64,000 nt of DNA from Gyrodactylus bullatarudis (Eukaryota > Platyhelminthes > Monogenea > Gyrodactylidea > Gyrodactylidae): the NCBI GenBank assembly GCA_012064415.1, contig SSNU01000278.1:50823-114822 (forward strand), read 5' to 3'. Position numbers and translations under genes: made by a program. How positions within the stretch are numbered: position 1 is the stretch's first letter; each line of letters starts with the position of its first letter. Below, one piece after another: positions 1 to 14,500 of this stretch. A model generated the notes under the pieces. The model worked only from the letters and a program-made list of their open reading frames with translations, was not told the DNA's origin and ran no database searches.

Positions 1-2566
1 AATTTCCCATGATAAAAATAGCAGCAGTTGCTAAAAGTATTTTATTAGAATTTTTGTAATCGATTTCTTGAAGCTTTGAAAGTGAAACCAGAGAAAAATA
101 TGCTTACATTTGGTTTCAGATTATGTACTATTATTATTAGTTTAACTAAACTAAGCTATTAAATTATCATCAAATTTTATCGAAAAAAATACTAACAATA
201 TTTTCGAAATCATTATCATGTAATAATAATATAATATACAGTGATTATAAGCAAACATTACACATTTGCACATTTGCTTCTTATGACGAAGATTGTAAAT
301 TGAGGGAAAGAAATGTTCACATTTCCACGACAAAGACATAAAAATATCCATCCTATAATGCAAGTTGTGATCTTCGTCTATGCCATCTTATTCAACTTTA
401 GAGGAAGAAGATTTCTTTAGGAAGCCTAGTACTTTTATTGACGAAATCTTCTTTGGTTGAGTGAGAAAGGTGATTGCCAAAGAAATATATTTGTACGTTA
501 TCTTCTTTGACTGATTTGATCTAGATTTGAAGAAGAAAATTTACTTTTTTCCCAAAAAACTCAATACATTTCTTCGGAAAGTCAGGAAAAGATTCCATAA
601 TAAAATGCGCCAATAAGTTGGGAAAATTTTAAAAATTAAACTTTTTCAACTTTTGAGCTCAAAATTTTTATCGATTTCAAAGATTTGAAGCAGTTAAATA
701 CAGATATTTGAAACAAAATTTAGATAAAGAATTCGAATAGGGTCGTCGAGGTAGAAAGGAATCTACTGTTTTCAAGAAAAAATTAAACTTTTAAATTTTA
801 GATCATGATTTTCCACAATAATGACACATTTCTGTGAATTTCTGCAGCCGAATTCGAATTCTTTATCTAATGTTGGTCTCGAATATCTGCATTTAATTGC
901 TTCAAATCTTTGAAATCGATAAAAATTTTGAGCTCAAAAGTTGAAAAAGTGGAAATTCGGGGTATTTTCAAATTTCGAAAAACGGTTTAATTTTGGTCAG
1001 ATTGAATTTTTTCAGAAATTTAAAAAAATTTTCCCAACTTATTGGCGCATTTTATTTGGAGTATAAAAAATATACCTAGTTCTAAATTAACTATTTGGCT
1101 ACTATGGACATGAATCTTATCATGTCTGAACATAGATGAGTTTAATAATTTTGTTCAAAAAGGATCCTGAATTTAGGAATTCTACTGCTTTCTAAAAGAG
1201 GAGCGGGCCTTGAGTGTGGCCATTAGAAATTTTATTCTTGTAGGATTCTTATAAATTTAACTCTTCAAATGACTCTTAGGTAGGTAGTTAAGACTCTGGT
1301 ATGTCATTTCTATCGTTTCTTTAAAAAATTATTTACGAGTACAATATATTCACACTCTCTGGTATAGTTTCTGTTTGTTTTAAATAACTTTGCTTGAGTG
1401 TGTTGTATTACAACATTGTTGTAATTATTAGTAGCTTACATTATTATTTATTGCTACATTTTTTATTATACTAATAATATATATGTATTGGTTATTTTCA
1501 ATTCAAGACTTCGAATAACTAGAAAATATAGTCTTCTACTTCTTCAACTTTTCTATATGAGCTGATTGATTTTCTCTATAGAGTTTCTTCATCTTTCATT
1601 GTAAAACTACACATCACTCACTCAGAGCTTATCTCGTATGCGCTCTGTCTCTCAATTTTTTTTATTGAGATTAAAGAAAACTCGTTTCTACAATAAAACC
1701 AAGAAAAAAGGTAATTAAATGATAGGTATTAATGACTATAACTCCTAGATGGAATCCTGTCATCTTTCTTGAAATCATTTAGTATATTTATCAAAAGTTT
1801 CACTAGAAATACATTTCAGGAATTATATTTTGGTAATTTCAAAATTCGAGGATATTTGATGAAAAATTGTTTCTCAGATGGTTAAAAATGATGGAGCCAA
1901 AGTTTGCATTCAACAGAAAGAAATTGTTTGTCTACTTAAAAGTGAACTCTGTTATTCTTAGAATTTTTTAATATCTTAATAAAATACAGGATTTAGATGT
2001 TTTTCCCATTAATAGAAACATCTTAAGGAGTTGAATTGGATTCTGTTCCATGCTAAAAACCGAAAATCTGAAAAATCTATTCAATCTAACTATCTCTCTA
2101 ACTGATTACATCTGACAATTTTGAATTCAGAGAAAATATCAAAATATAGGAAAAACTTTTGAACCAGATTCAACCTATATACTTTAGCTTTAAAACTTGA
2201 AGAAAGATAAGTGGATGAATTTGGTAAAATTTTCATCTCAAGTGTTGTAAGACTTAAGAAAGATATTAAAATTTTTCTGGGTTTGATGTTTTTGATAAAT
2301 TTGTTGGGGCAAATTTGAGTCGATTTAGAAAAAAGCTTTTTTTGAATAGCTTGATAAGAAATATATTTTCAAACTATCAATTGATATGATATCACCGAAA
2401 CATAAGACGTGTTATTAATCTCATGTCTGTAAAACTTTTTCGGTACTTTTAATTCTTACTTATCAAAAATGAAACATTCAACGACGTGCAATTGTGAAAG
2501 AAATCATACTACATAATCTTTCATAATCATTCTCTGTAATAAATATAATTTTTGAAATTTGTCTAG
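1..2566. other. Formin intron, no exon found
   Basis: This stretch lies upstream of the first formin exon in the window, so it should be intron. No plus-strand exon was seen that could supply the preceding FH3 sequence and end in phase 1 (one base) as required. It contains one large foldback element (599-1056) and a dispersed-repeat fragment near 1080-1180 that recurs at 13575-13660. The rest is AT-rich sequence with no recognised feature. Confidence 0.6.
599..1056. repeat. Foldback element, GCGCCAATAAGTTGGG termini
   Basis: The left end reads AATAAAATGCGCCAATAAGT and the right end is its reverse complement. Internal parts also pair: a segment near 650-760 (ATCGATTTCAAAGATTTGAA) mirrors 840-950. 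Related foldbacks share the internal part at 56650-57170 and 60830-61115. There is no coding capacity. It is probably a nonautonomous DNA transposon with long terminal inverted repeats; the superfamily is not assigned because no clear target-site duplication was found. Confidence 0.7.
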
Positions 2567-5500
2567 CTCTCGGCCAAGTGATGCTCTATGTAGATGGTAT
2601 GGAGGGTATTGTACGTAATCCGGAGACCATAGAATGGCTATATTCCCTCCTTTCTTCAAAGGTGAGTTAAATTTGTTGTTATTGTTTTTCAAAAGAATAT
2701 AGCTAATTGTATAGTTAATATGAGGATTGCAATGTTTTCAAAATTATCAATTTTTTTATCAAGATTTTTTTGAATCTACCTACTTTTACGATATAAAGAA
2801 AAAAAATTCCAAGGAAATTATGGCATATATCAAATCTCGAGGTGGCGCCAAATTCCTATTTTTTGAAATTTGATCATGATTAGACATAGAAATCAAATAT
2901 TCTGAATCTGATTCTAAGAATCAACCTATAATAGTGTGAAAATTGAAATTTGATTTTTGATCATTTTACCTACTTGAAAATCGATATAATTTCGATGATT
3001 CAAAATTCCTGAAAAAATAAAGAATTTATCAAAAGTTTTGAAACTCTCACTTTAAAATAATACAATTTTTCAACTTAAATTTCAAAAAAAGAAATTAAGC
3101 GCTATCTCGAGATTCGAAATATGATATAATTTCCCATCTTCATATTAACTAGGTGTAGAAACAGTAAATAAACGGCAAAATTTTGAAAGTATACCTCTTT
3201 ATCGGAAAGAACCTTTATTTATACAGGTTGTATAATTGACACCCTATTTTTTCAGAATTGTGTCGTCTTTGGTTAATCTGAATACCAACTTTTTCCCAAT
3301 AATATTAATATTCATAAAGGTCAAAATTAGATTTCCTTTAACTAATAGTCCGATGAAACAAAATATAGAATTTCCCCTTTTTATATTCTGAACGAATATT
3401 TATACTTATCTCAAGACTAACTGATCCAGAAAATTTCGACAGAAAACTTTATGACATAAAAGTGTTAATTTTGAACCAAGTAGTTCTTCAGGGAGCTGTT
3501 CGGCATAGATTGACCATAACGTTGTTCAAGCCAGAAGACAACATAATCAGGTAGCGAGCGAACAACGTTATAGTCAAAATAAAAAGGTAATTTTCCTATC
3601 CAAAAATAGGCTATCTTTGAAACTCTAGCAGATAGAATTTAGGCCATTACATATTTGAATTATAAGGGCATGATTACTAGGTAATAGTTATTTCATATTT
3701 AATCTATGACCCTGGGAAATGGGTTTTCAAAAAAAACGTTTAAAACGAAACTTAGTAGTTTGACGTGACATCATTGCGTATTCCGGGAGATTAATGGATT
3801 TTCTATTGAATGGGAACGAATGGTAAACGAAGAACTTACAAAGCTCTGAATAAATTATAATGAGTTGATAAATAACCCAGTGAGCCTTTACGGGTTAAAT
3901 ATAAAAACGTTGACGGAAATCTTACTTTCAAATGTAGTTCCTTCAGTTCTACTTGAGAGTGACAACTTTAAAACCCTTTTAAGAAGTAGTCTTTACAATT
4001 CTAACTTTCCAAGAGTTCTCATTTGTACTTTGGTATTTTTCTAACCAATTGAATTAAAATCCAACCAAGTGTACCAAGTTTAATCCAGAGAAACACGAAG
4101 AAAGTGCTTTTTCAATAAAGAAAATTATTCATTGTGTTTCTAATTTCAATTTATTAAATAGAAGAAAAAGTTTATAGAGTTCCTAGAAATACAAATAGAA
4201 ATGTGATTCATATTGTTTATACAACGCTTCAAAGAAGGAAGATTTATATACTTGAAGAAGGAAAGTTCAACAATTTTCTCTAGAAAACCCCTTTTCTCCA
4301 TTTTCCATGTTCAAAGGGTTGTATTTTTTCAACTGATATGAACATGAGGTCATCCCAATTTATTTAGCAAGACCCTCTTCAATAAAACAGTGTGCATTTC
4401 GCAGGCATTGAGACTAGATATTTCACTAAAGTTGTTTGAGCTTTGATCATTGAGACAATCCATCTTTCTATCAGTTCAAGTAGAAATTTATTTGTTAATT
4501 TAAAAAAAAACTTATCAACTTAGATATTTAGTGATGCTGTAAGTGTGAACCATTAAATATTACAGTACAGCCTATCAATCATGTTTTTTGCTTTGAAGGG
4601 AAATTTGATTACAACCCGTTCATCTTGCATCAATCACTAAAGCTCTTTTTTGGTTAATCAGAATAAAGGTAAGTAAACCTGATTGACATGAAGCTCAATA
4701 TTTTTCTCCAGATAGTCAAGTGGAAATTTAATTTTCGAATTCAATGATTGAATGAACCCTTGAGTTGTTGAAATAAAAAAAATTCCCAATTTTTCAACCT
4801 TTGAGTTCAAAACTTTGGTCGATTTTGAAGATGCAATTCGATGCTGATATTTTCGATCAGGATTAGAGAATGGATTAGAATATGGCCAAAAAAGTTCACA
4901 GAATTTTGTCATCATTGGGGGAATTCGAACAATCTGACGACCCAAAATTTTCAAGTTAAACTTTTTCTTAAAAACTGAGATTTTCTCTCAACTTCTATGG
5001 CCAAGTTTAAAGTTCCTCGTCAAATCTAGATCTGAAATATCAATTTTTTTTAATCTTCGAAATCGGCCAAAATTTTGAGCTCAAAAGTGGGATATTTGAA
5101 ATTTAAAAAACGGTAAAATTTCGGCATGAAAATTAAATCTATCCGGAGAAAAATATTGAGTTTTTGTAGTGAATTCTTAATTCTTCATGTCAATAAGGTT
5201 TTAAATTATTACTTTACTCTGATTGGCCAAAATATCTGATTTCAATTACTATAGATGATGAATCAAGCAATTTCTAATATGTATTGCAATCGGTAAGAAA
5301 TAATGAGCTTAATCTAAAATACTAAAATAGTATAAAAGTTTTCTGAAATTTCATCATTATCTAATTGAAATATTCAATTTTAGTTTCGATTAGTCACAAA
5401 GACAGCTCTTAAACTCTTACTCGTCTTTGTGGAGTACGCAGAGTCCAATGCATTTATTCTTATTTCTGCAATTGAATCATATCATGCCAAGACACGTGAG

Positions 5501-8500
5501 TTTCAAAAATGTCCATTAAAACTCAAAATAAATGTCTGAATCAAAATCTATTGAAGCATTTACCGGAGCCTCTTGGAGTTATGTGATTCAGCTGTTGGAT
5601 AATGAAAGTTCCGATGGAGAACTCTTGATTTACGCAATGACCCTTTTGAATAAGCTCCTGTTGGCTATACCAGATCAAGATACATTTTATGATGTTACTG
5701 ACCGCCTGGAAGAATTGGGCATGCAGAAAATTGTCCAACGTTACATAGACCGTAAGACAACTGACAGTGATCTTATTGAACAATTTCAACTTTACGAGGT
5801 ACGTAATCTTTCTCAAAGATGTACTTTTGAGAATATATTATTAATGTTTTCAATATTTTAGATAAGTCTAAAAGCAGAAGATGGCGAGGACGTTAACTCA
5901 ATCGGTTTGAGTGAGGTTAGCCGGGAATCTGTCCGACAAACACCCAGACCAAGGAGAGCAAACTTCCTAGAAACTCCTGAGGGTGTCTCAATAAGAAACA
6001 GCATGATTAATTTGATGTCTTCCAGTCAAATGAACCTGTCCATCCTTGGCTTATCAAGCAATCAGAATTCCATGACAGCCTCGTCGACCCTCACCTTGAA
6101 TGATATGACACAAGATCAAACTTTACCAAGAAAATCTAAGCGTCATGCTCTTCAGGCATCAACCGAGAATCTTTCAACTCAGAATTCCACCTCGAATCTT
6201 AAACTTTCGAATGGTAATAAAGAAGGAATTGTTACCAAACCCCAGGATGTTAAATCAGCAAATCAAAGTGAGTTTTCAAGCTTTTTTTCGAGTAACAATT
6301 TTTCGTTTCTTCTTCTCGTAATTTTAATTACATTTATATAGAAAAGGCCAATAGAGTTCTGATCATCTATGACTATGAGAGGCCGAAAGAGCAAAATCCT
6401 GATGGTAGGCCATGTATTATTGCTCTAGGCTATTTATTGATTAAAACTCCTGTATTTTCTCATATATCTCAAATGTATATTTGTGTGTTATCCAAAGCTA
6501 ACCAAAAAATCTTGTTTCCCTTACTTAAACAGTTTTATAACAAAACAATATGAAACTAAACCCTTGAAAAAAATGGAGTAAAATTCATACCATTAGAAAG
6601 CTGTCATTCTAGGGCTAAGACTCTTAACTCAAGAATATAAAAAATCTCATCAATCTTGGATTAGAACCACTGTAATTGATAAAATTTTATTGAAGATGGT
6701 CTTTTGATTTCTCATATACGAAGACTATTTCGAGAATAGCTTTATTATTGTTTAATCCTTTTGTGAGGTCGATATATGGCGATTATTCAAAGTCGGAAGT
6801 TCTTAGTTATTACGTAGGTCTAATCAGTATCACAAAATGTTTATTATAATTTACGCTTGGAAAATCTCACAAGTCCCAAAAATTCTCTCAAGACATATAT
6901 ATGTTACCGTGAATCGTGTGAAAGCAGGGATTCGTACGAACATATACACTTTGATATCCCTTGATAAAATAACCAAGATTGTTAAATTTTAGTTCTCAAC
7001 TACTTATTAGTATTAATAGATAGGAAACTCAATTGAAAATCGACTTTCTTAGAAGTTATCAAAAGAATCCTTATTAGTCAGTTATTACATAAAGTTCCCA
7101 TTAGAATCTCATTTAGAATAGTTTTATATTAACTGTGAGTCGCTTTTTCGATTGCTTTTCTTATTGTCTTTATAGGGTTAAATGAATATTAAAAGTTTAA
7201 TAACTCCCTTGATGTTATAGAGTTTAACAAATTTCAGCTAATGTGATTTTCTCTCCGAAATAAAAAAATTTAACTTTTTAAGATGACGCCAGTGTAGAAC
7301 CGAATAACAATGTTAAATCAATGAATGGAACATTCAAAGTGGATACCACTAGTGGGGCACAAAAGGAAAACGGTTCAGCCACTTCCACAATATCGATTCA
7401 ACCTTCTAGGAGTGTTGTGAAAAACTTTAAGGAAAAGCAAAACGAAGTGAGTAACTGGTCTATCCTCTGGAATATCTAATCAGTTTAACCAAGACCCTTG
7501 AAAGTTAGCTATTGATCATTTCCTACATTATAGAGAGTCATGTGTATATTTTGGCTTGAAAAATTTACCTTTTTAGATCTCGTGAGATCCATTACATCTG
7601 CTTAGAAAATATTTATAGTAAATCTTGCAAAAGAGAACCTAATTGTGCCAGATTTTTTCTCTCGTGCAACACTATAAAATTCATCATTTTACAGGAGTAA
7701 AATAATTTATTGAAAAATACGTTTTTCACCAGCTTTCTTCAGATTCAATTCATAATGAGTTATTTTAAAATTAACTAGTTGGTCCGAAACCGCTATGCAG
7801 GGTTATCTAAAATTGGAAAAGAAGTGTTTCTGAATCAGTGTAAAATGATCTAAAATTAGTTTTATAGTAAAATTTATTAAAACTTAGGTCAATATTAGAA
7901 TTCTCAGCCACGGTCATCCAAAGACATCACCGAAGACAATCACCGTCGAAACGTTTGGATGACCATGGCTGAGAATTCTAATGTGGACCTAAGTTTTAAT
8001 AAATTTTATTATAGAAGTGTTTCTGTTTGAAACTTGAGAAACCATTTCAAGCGACCTATCGGTATTTAGATAAACTTTTCCTAATGTACTGAAGAAATAA
8101 CTAATAGGAATTGAGAATTTGATATTGACTCATAACAAAAAAGGAGAGGATTGAATAAATGAAGACGAAGAAAGGTTAAGAAACTTAGATTGGACCAATG
8201 AGAATCAAGCTTAAATGTAAAAACACCACAAAAATGAGGTCATTTGATTGGACAGCCACTTTTTTGGTTCTGATCTAGAATATGGTCCAACTAAGGCCAA
8301 ATCTAGAAATATTTTTCGCTACGAACATGGTCCGTGGGTTAATCTATCATGGTTCAAAGTTAAAAGGTCTTAAAATTTATTATTTTGAAGATAGGATATT
8401 AGAATAATAAGTTGTTATATTTCATCCATACCAATGAACTCAATCTACATTTTTGAGGTAGAGAGATGATTTTCATTGTTTGGAACAATCTGCTAAGCTC

Positions 8501-11500
8501 AAATATAACTTTGAAAATAATAATTCTTGATGTCTAATTTCAGCATTAATCTATTTTTTTCATGTACTTATTCGGTTTACTTGTAAGTAGTTCATTTAAA
8601 GATTTTTAGTATGAAAATCAAAACTTTTTTTTTCAAATTTTTAGATCTAAAAATAAACTTTTAGATATTAATTTTTGAGGCTCTTGTAATTATCATCAAT
8701 ATGATTTTCTTGACTTTCATTTATGACATGTAAAAAAGATCAAAGACTGAAATAAACAACATTTCAGTGGTAGTTTTTTATTGATTTAGCAATTAATATA
8801 AAACCATTTTTGTAATCTATATTGCTTATTATTTCTACTATTTTATTCTCTTGAAAGGAAAAAAGCGACATATGAAAATATTCCAGCTTATTAATTGCGG
8901 GAAAAACTATCTAACTAAAATGCTTTCTTTCCTCCCCAGAATTCATCAATTCCAGTTGAAAAAGAAAAAATCGATATTGGCGGGAAAACAATCTCGAATA
9001 CTAAGAATCTTTTCGAATCCGGAAAGATAAATCAGCGTCCAGTAGAAAAAACAACACCAGCCCCAGAGCCTGTCACAATAGCTCCGATACCAGTGAAGCC
9101 TCCAGATGAACTTGAAGTGTTCTGGCGTGAACGAGAGAACAAGGTCAAGAATAGAGCCCTCAAGGTTAAAGATATGGACTTTACAGATCTACACTCGTCT
9201 GATGAAGAAAACAGTAATCCCAAGTCAACATCATCAATGACGCTCCCGCCACCGCCACCACCACCAATGGGTGGTAGCAGAACTGGGCCTCCTCCTCCAC
9301 CTCCGCCTCCAGGGGCACCGCCTCCCCCTCCTCCTCCTCCCAGTGCTGGAAGAGGTGGACCTCCTCCACCGCCACCTCCTCCTGGAGCTCCTCCCCCGCC
9401 ACCAGGTGGTCCTGGACCATCAGCTGGGCCTCTAGGGAACCTTGAGCTTCCTCCACCACCTGGCGCTGATTTGGAAAAATCCAAAAAAACCATCCGACTT
9501 CATTGGTCTGAATGGAAACCCACCCCGAAAGAATTAAAGATGCTTGCTGATCAAGTGAAAAATGAGCGCCGAGAAAGCCTTATCAATGAAAGGGCAGGAA
9601 AGACTTCTTCCTCTTCAGGTTGGTTTGAAACTGCATTTGATTTTCTTTCTAAAAACAATCGTTACACTATAATACAATTATTAAGTTGGATTACTTTTCT
9701 CCCACAAGCGATTCCCTTTATCAGGTTACATGGGTTACCCTGTATACATATTCCCCACAGAAGGGAAATTTCCAAAAATTAATTTCTTCTTTTACTATAG
9801 AATTAGCGGGAAGATTTTTATCTAGCCGAAGTACGAGTAAAGTTGCCGCAACAACCCCGACCAAGACTGGCGACAAGAAGCGTGATGCTAAAGATCTCAA
9901 GACGAACACAATTTGGAATGATATAACCCCGGTAAAATTAGATCCATCAAGGATAGAAAATCTGTTCGAGAATCGTGTGAATGATATCAAAGTTAAAGTA
10001 AGTTGATAAATATTGCATGAGTAGTTATTAGAAATTAGTTTGTTCAGTACAATCAGCAATTCCTCATGTAGTTGGATATAAAGTCAAATAAAAAAGCTGT
10101 ATTCATAAGATCTCGACCAAATTCAGTCTCATATATTTGTAAAGGTTCTTCTCGAAATTGAATATTGAAATGCTTATTTTAGCTCAATAGGAGAATTGTT
10201 TTGATCTATGATGGAATCGAAATCCTTCAATTTTTATTCACTTATTTTAACTCACTGTACTGTTTACCATTTAAAACTGAAAATAATTTTATGATACAAA
10301 GTTATAAGGTTATTTAGCCAAATTCGGGATGAGGTATTATGCTGAATATCAGTAAAATTTCTCGTCTTAATTTTTAATGGTCGATTGTTTTAAATAGTGG
10401 GGTGCATTAATCAATTGTTAATAATCATTATTAGTAAGATAGAACATATTTTTTTAAGAAGAAACTATTCCTTATTTTGGTTTTTACACTAGGTCATTAG
10501 ACGGCGACAATAGTCTGTGAATATTTCCGTACAAAGATTTGAATTTATTTATTCATGCCTGCAAAATATTTCGTCGAGGTCTGGGAAATTACTTGTTATT
10601 TTTTTGACTTTATATATCTCCTACAGAGAGTAATAGACTTAAAAAAAACATCCTATATTGCATAGCGTTAACAAATAACAGTAATTTTATCTTCCTTTGA
10701 AGGATGTGGTAAGTTTTTCTTTGCATTTCCTTAATGAGAAAAGAATCACACCTATAACAGAAATTAAATATAAATACTCTGTATGTAATGAATTTAAAAA
10801 ACACTAGATCAACATAGAGTTTTTACCCATCTCTTCGGATCATTCTTATGTACAATGATAACATTATAGGAGGGCAACTGAAATTACCTATTTATTCAGT
10901 AGAGATATACATATTTTCTTCTCTCTCCATATTGTTTAATAAACAATGTTTATCCAATTAGAAATAGGTAGCAATTTTCTGCTTAGCGAATAAGAATAAG
11001 ATTGTCCAACGTGTGTGATTTTCATTGAATTTAATTTTTTCAGTTAGTAATGAGATTGAATACTTGAATATTATTCTGATACCATATGGTCAATTCGTAT
11101 ATCACTACTGTTCAGGTAAAACTTTGTATGTTGATCTAGGGGTCATGTTGTTTACTCAATTTCTTTTCAAATTTTTTTAGAATTTCTTTTACTCACACTT
11201 TAATAGAATATTTTTCAAGTCATTAACCGAGATAATAAAATAATTCTTAACACTGAAAAAAACTCGTTAAAACATTAGGTGTCTACTTCAGCACTTTAAT
11301 TTATAGAGAAAAATCCCTTGAATTTTTGAAAAATATTTTGGCGTCAATGTCAGGATCTAAAGATTGAAGTTTTCATCCGCCAAATTATTAGTCAGTATTA
11401 CTGACTCAGTATCATTAGATTTTAAGAGTTTTTGTACAGTTTTTGTATAGTCCTTTCGCTGAGTATGTGGCTGCTTTGTTTTTTAAATTTTATTCAGGAA

Positions 11501-14500
11501 AAATACATTTTCATTATTGAGTTAGATGATGAACCTACTTTCAACAGTACAAATAAGAAATTTAATCAGTTTATGGAAATATATCTGTTTTTTTTTCTTC
11601 AATCGAACCATTTACTCTGCTAATTGCATGTTGAATTTCTATTAACTAATCATGATATTCATCAATACAGTTTCCAGTCGAATTTTCCTTTTATTGTCAC
11701 ATGAGTTCTAGATAAGAATTAGTAGTAACGAGTAAAATATTTTATCGTATTCTTATTTCTTGCTTAAGAAGATTTAATTTGTTCAATGAAAGTTGTCGGA
11801 CTGGAAACTTTTGATGGGTGAACTTTTGAAATCTTGAAAAATCTAATAAAAAGCCTAGGCAAACATGAAATTAATTTTCTCTTGATTAATAAGAAAATAA
11901 CCAACAATCTTTACATTAATTAATTAAGATGATCATTAAAATCATGATAATTTGTATCAAATATCCTCTTTAGGAGTAGATATGATATGGTCTTACTACT
12001 TACAAGCAAACTTTGTTATTCTGAGGATTTTTAGGTTTTTGTTTGATTTTCCTTATTTTCATTACATAAATAATTTCAAAAATAGATAGAAAAGGGAGCA
12101 AGACTTTTTGTAGAAAAATATTCTGATAAAATGAGAATTGAGAAAAATTCAGCTCTATTGAAGTTAATTTAAAACTTCTATCTCAATTATATCACAAGTG
12201 AATAGAAGATTTAGATATTATGTTTTATGTATCACTAGAATCATTTCAAGAAAATGAATTAGACTCTGACCCAGGCTGAAAAGTGGAGATTTGATAAATC
12301 GACGTAATCCTCGTATCTTATGAACGATCTTTTAGATTTGAGGGATAATTTATTGTTAAAACAAGAGAAAATAAAGTCTTCTTTCTGTTAATGTGAACGA
12401 TTGGCTGAGAAGACACCTACTAGCAAAGTGTGGCTAAATGGTTATTACCATGTTCATGAGTTGAATATTATTTGACTATCTAATGGAATCGAGACTTGCT
12501 TGTCCGATTTTTGGGTGTGAGAAGGCAATACATTCATCAAGTTAGATTTCATCTGTACATTGTACATGGAGAAAAGTTATCCGTGATAACTAGGGCCTCA
12601 AAAAAGTACTATTTGGTCTTTTTTTACTCTAGATAAAGGACTGGCTGATTTTTAATAATCTGAAGAAAAAATCTGCTTATCTAATCCTATTTAAAAGATA
12701 GCCGGTACTATTTCTGTACTAAATTATTGCCCAGGTACTTTATTGTACTATTTTTCAAATTTAATCTCAGAATATAGTATTGCTCAACCAGTTACCAATC
12801 AAAATTTTCGATGAATTGATAGCTATATTCTTGATATCGAGCTTTCATCATGTAGGAAAATAGCATCTAGATCGTAGCTTTTTGTTGGATAATATTTCTT
12901 AATGAATTTCAACTAAAAGGATATACAATGTATGAATTTTGTAAAATATGCACAAGAACGGTTGAAGGGTCATTTTCTATCATGGAAAAAAATTTGAACA
13001 AAAATCAGAAATTTTTGACACAAGATTGACTAAAAATTCTGCAACAGTTTACAGTAGAAGACTATTTTGCTTATTATTCAACATATACTTCTGCAACTTA
13101 GATCATCTTAAGGAGCGTAATTTTCTAATACTGATAGCATTTTGAAATGTTCAAATATCTTTCTTCTAACCAGAGATATTTAGATTTGAAAATGTTGTTT
13201 TTATTAATTTCTAAGGGGGCTTACATCATCAAACAAAGAGGGATAGAGAAGGAATGTGTGACTGACATGCAAATAGGTACCTTTCAAGACCCACCATTTT
13301 GTACTAAGAAAAATTTTGGGACAGGGAAAATTTTTCTACACTTATTCTACTCCATTACCGAAATTTCCATCTACTCTTCTGTAATTTAAAATTAAATTTG
13401 GTAATAAATTGTTAATGCCAAAAAGGATATCTTATTAATTTAATATGATCTGATTACAAACTAACTTAGATATTGAAGATTTAAGGTAAAAATAAGGTTG
13501 AAATTTACCCCATTTTCAAGAGACTCTTGACGGATCTGCTTAATGATTTCATGCATAAAAAAGTTTTGAATTAATAGCTATTAAGCTACTTTGGACATGA
13601 ATCTTATCATCTCTGAATTTAATAATTTAGTTTAAAAAGGATCATGAATTTAGGAATTCTAATTCCTTGAAAAAGCTCAAATATCAATGATATTCTTATA
13701 CCTAGTTAGCAAAAATTTAATGTGAAAGCAAACTTGTGATATACTATCAAAAAAGAATCAAGAAAGAATTATATATGATCTCTGGTATCCAAAGGGTTAA
13801 GCAGTAGTGAAATTGATCAAGAAATCGAAACTCAACTTCCAATCATTAATGAAGTTAAGCATTAGATCAGATTTACCTTCCCAACTTCATATCTATAAGC
13901 TTTAGAAGAAGATATCAGAAGAACAAAATCTGATGATATTCAGGTGGATTAAATATTTGAAAGATTTTTCAAGCTTATTTGAATATCAGACATGAAAGAT
14001 TTACATGTTCATGTTGAACGAATTCAAATTCTCATTTTAATAATTTGTATGATCATAATTCTCTTTAGTGTTGTATCTCTTTTCAATGTCAAAATAGAAA
14101 TACTCGTGGATTTTTGACAAAACTATGTAAAAATATAATGAAAAAATAATTATTTTTAAATATCTATATGCTATTCTCGATAAATTTGGGAATCTACAAA
14201 TTCTACAAAAATATTTTTTGGAACAAATTGGAGACATTTTAAATTTTGAGTTGGTCCTATTTGTTCGCGTTTAGAGCCTTATATTCAAAAATTTTAAGGT
14301 TTGAGAGGGATCAAATGTTCTTTTTCACAATCATTATTAAAAAAGGAAAACACTTTCTGGGTTTCCACTTCCATTTTTACTGCTTGAAAATTAATAAATA
14401 TGGATAATCCGAAATCAGTTAAAATTGAAGGTTCTTTCAAAATTTTAATAGGGATAGTTGGTATCTTTATCTAATGGTGATCCTGAAAAATAAATTTTGA

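Larger units (their letters stand above)
2662..5383. other. Formin intron with repeats
   Basis: A 2.7-kb intron. It holds an imperfect hairpin at about 3505-3575 (CATAACGTTGTTC pairing with GAACAACGTTAT, related to 37790-37840), a copy of a dispersed repeat at 3604-3890 (others near 25080, 49655 and 59590), and an imperfect foldback from about 4645 to 5235. No exon was seen. Confidence 0.6.

Noticed and set aside
5541..5816. Minus-strand frame over formin exon 3
   Set aside because: Shadow of the FH3 exon; no domain of its own.
9032..9493. Glycine-rich open frames on the minus strand
   Set aside because: They are the antisense of the formin proline-rich FH1 region; the plus-strand frame has flanking exons and domain matches.
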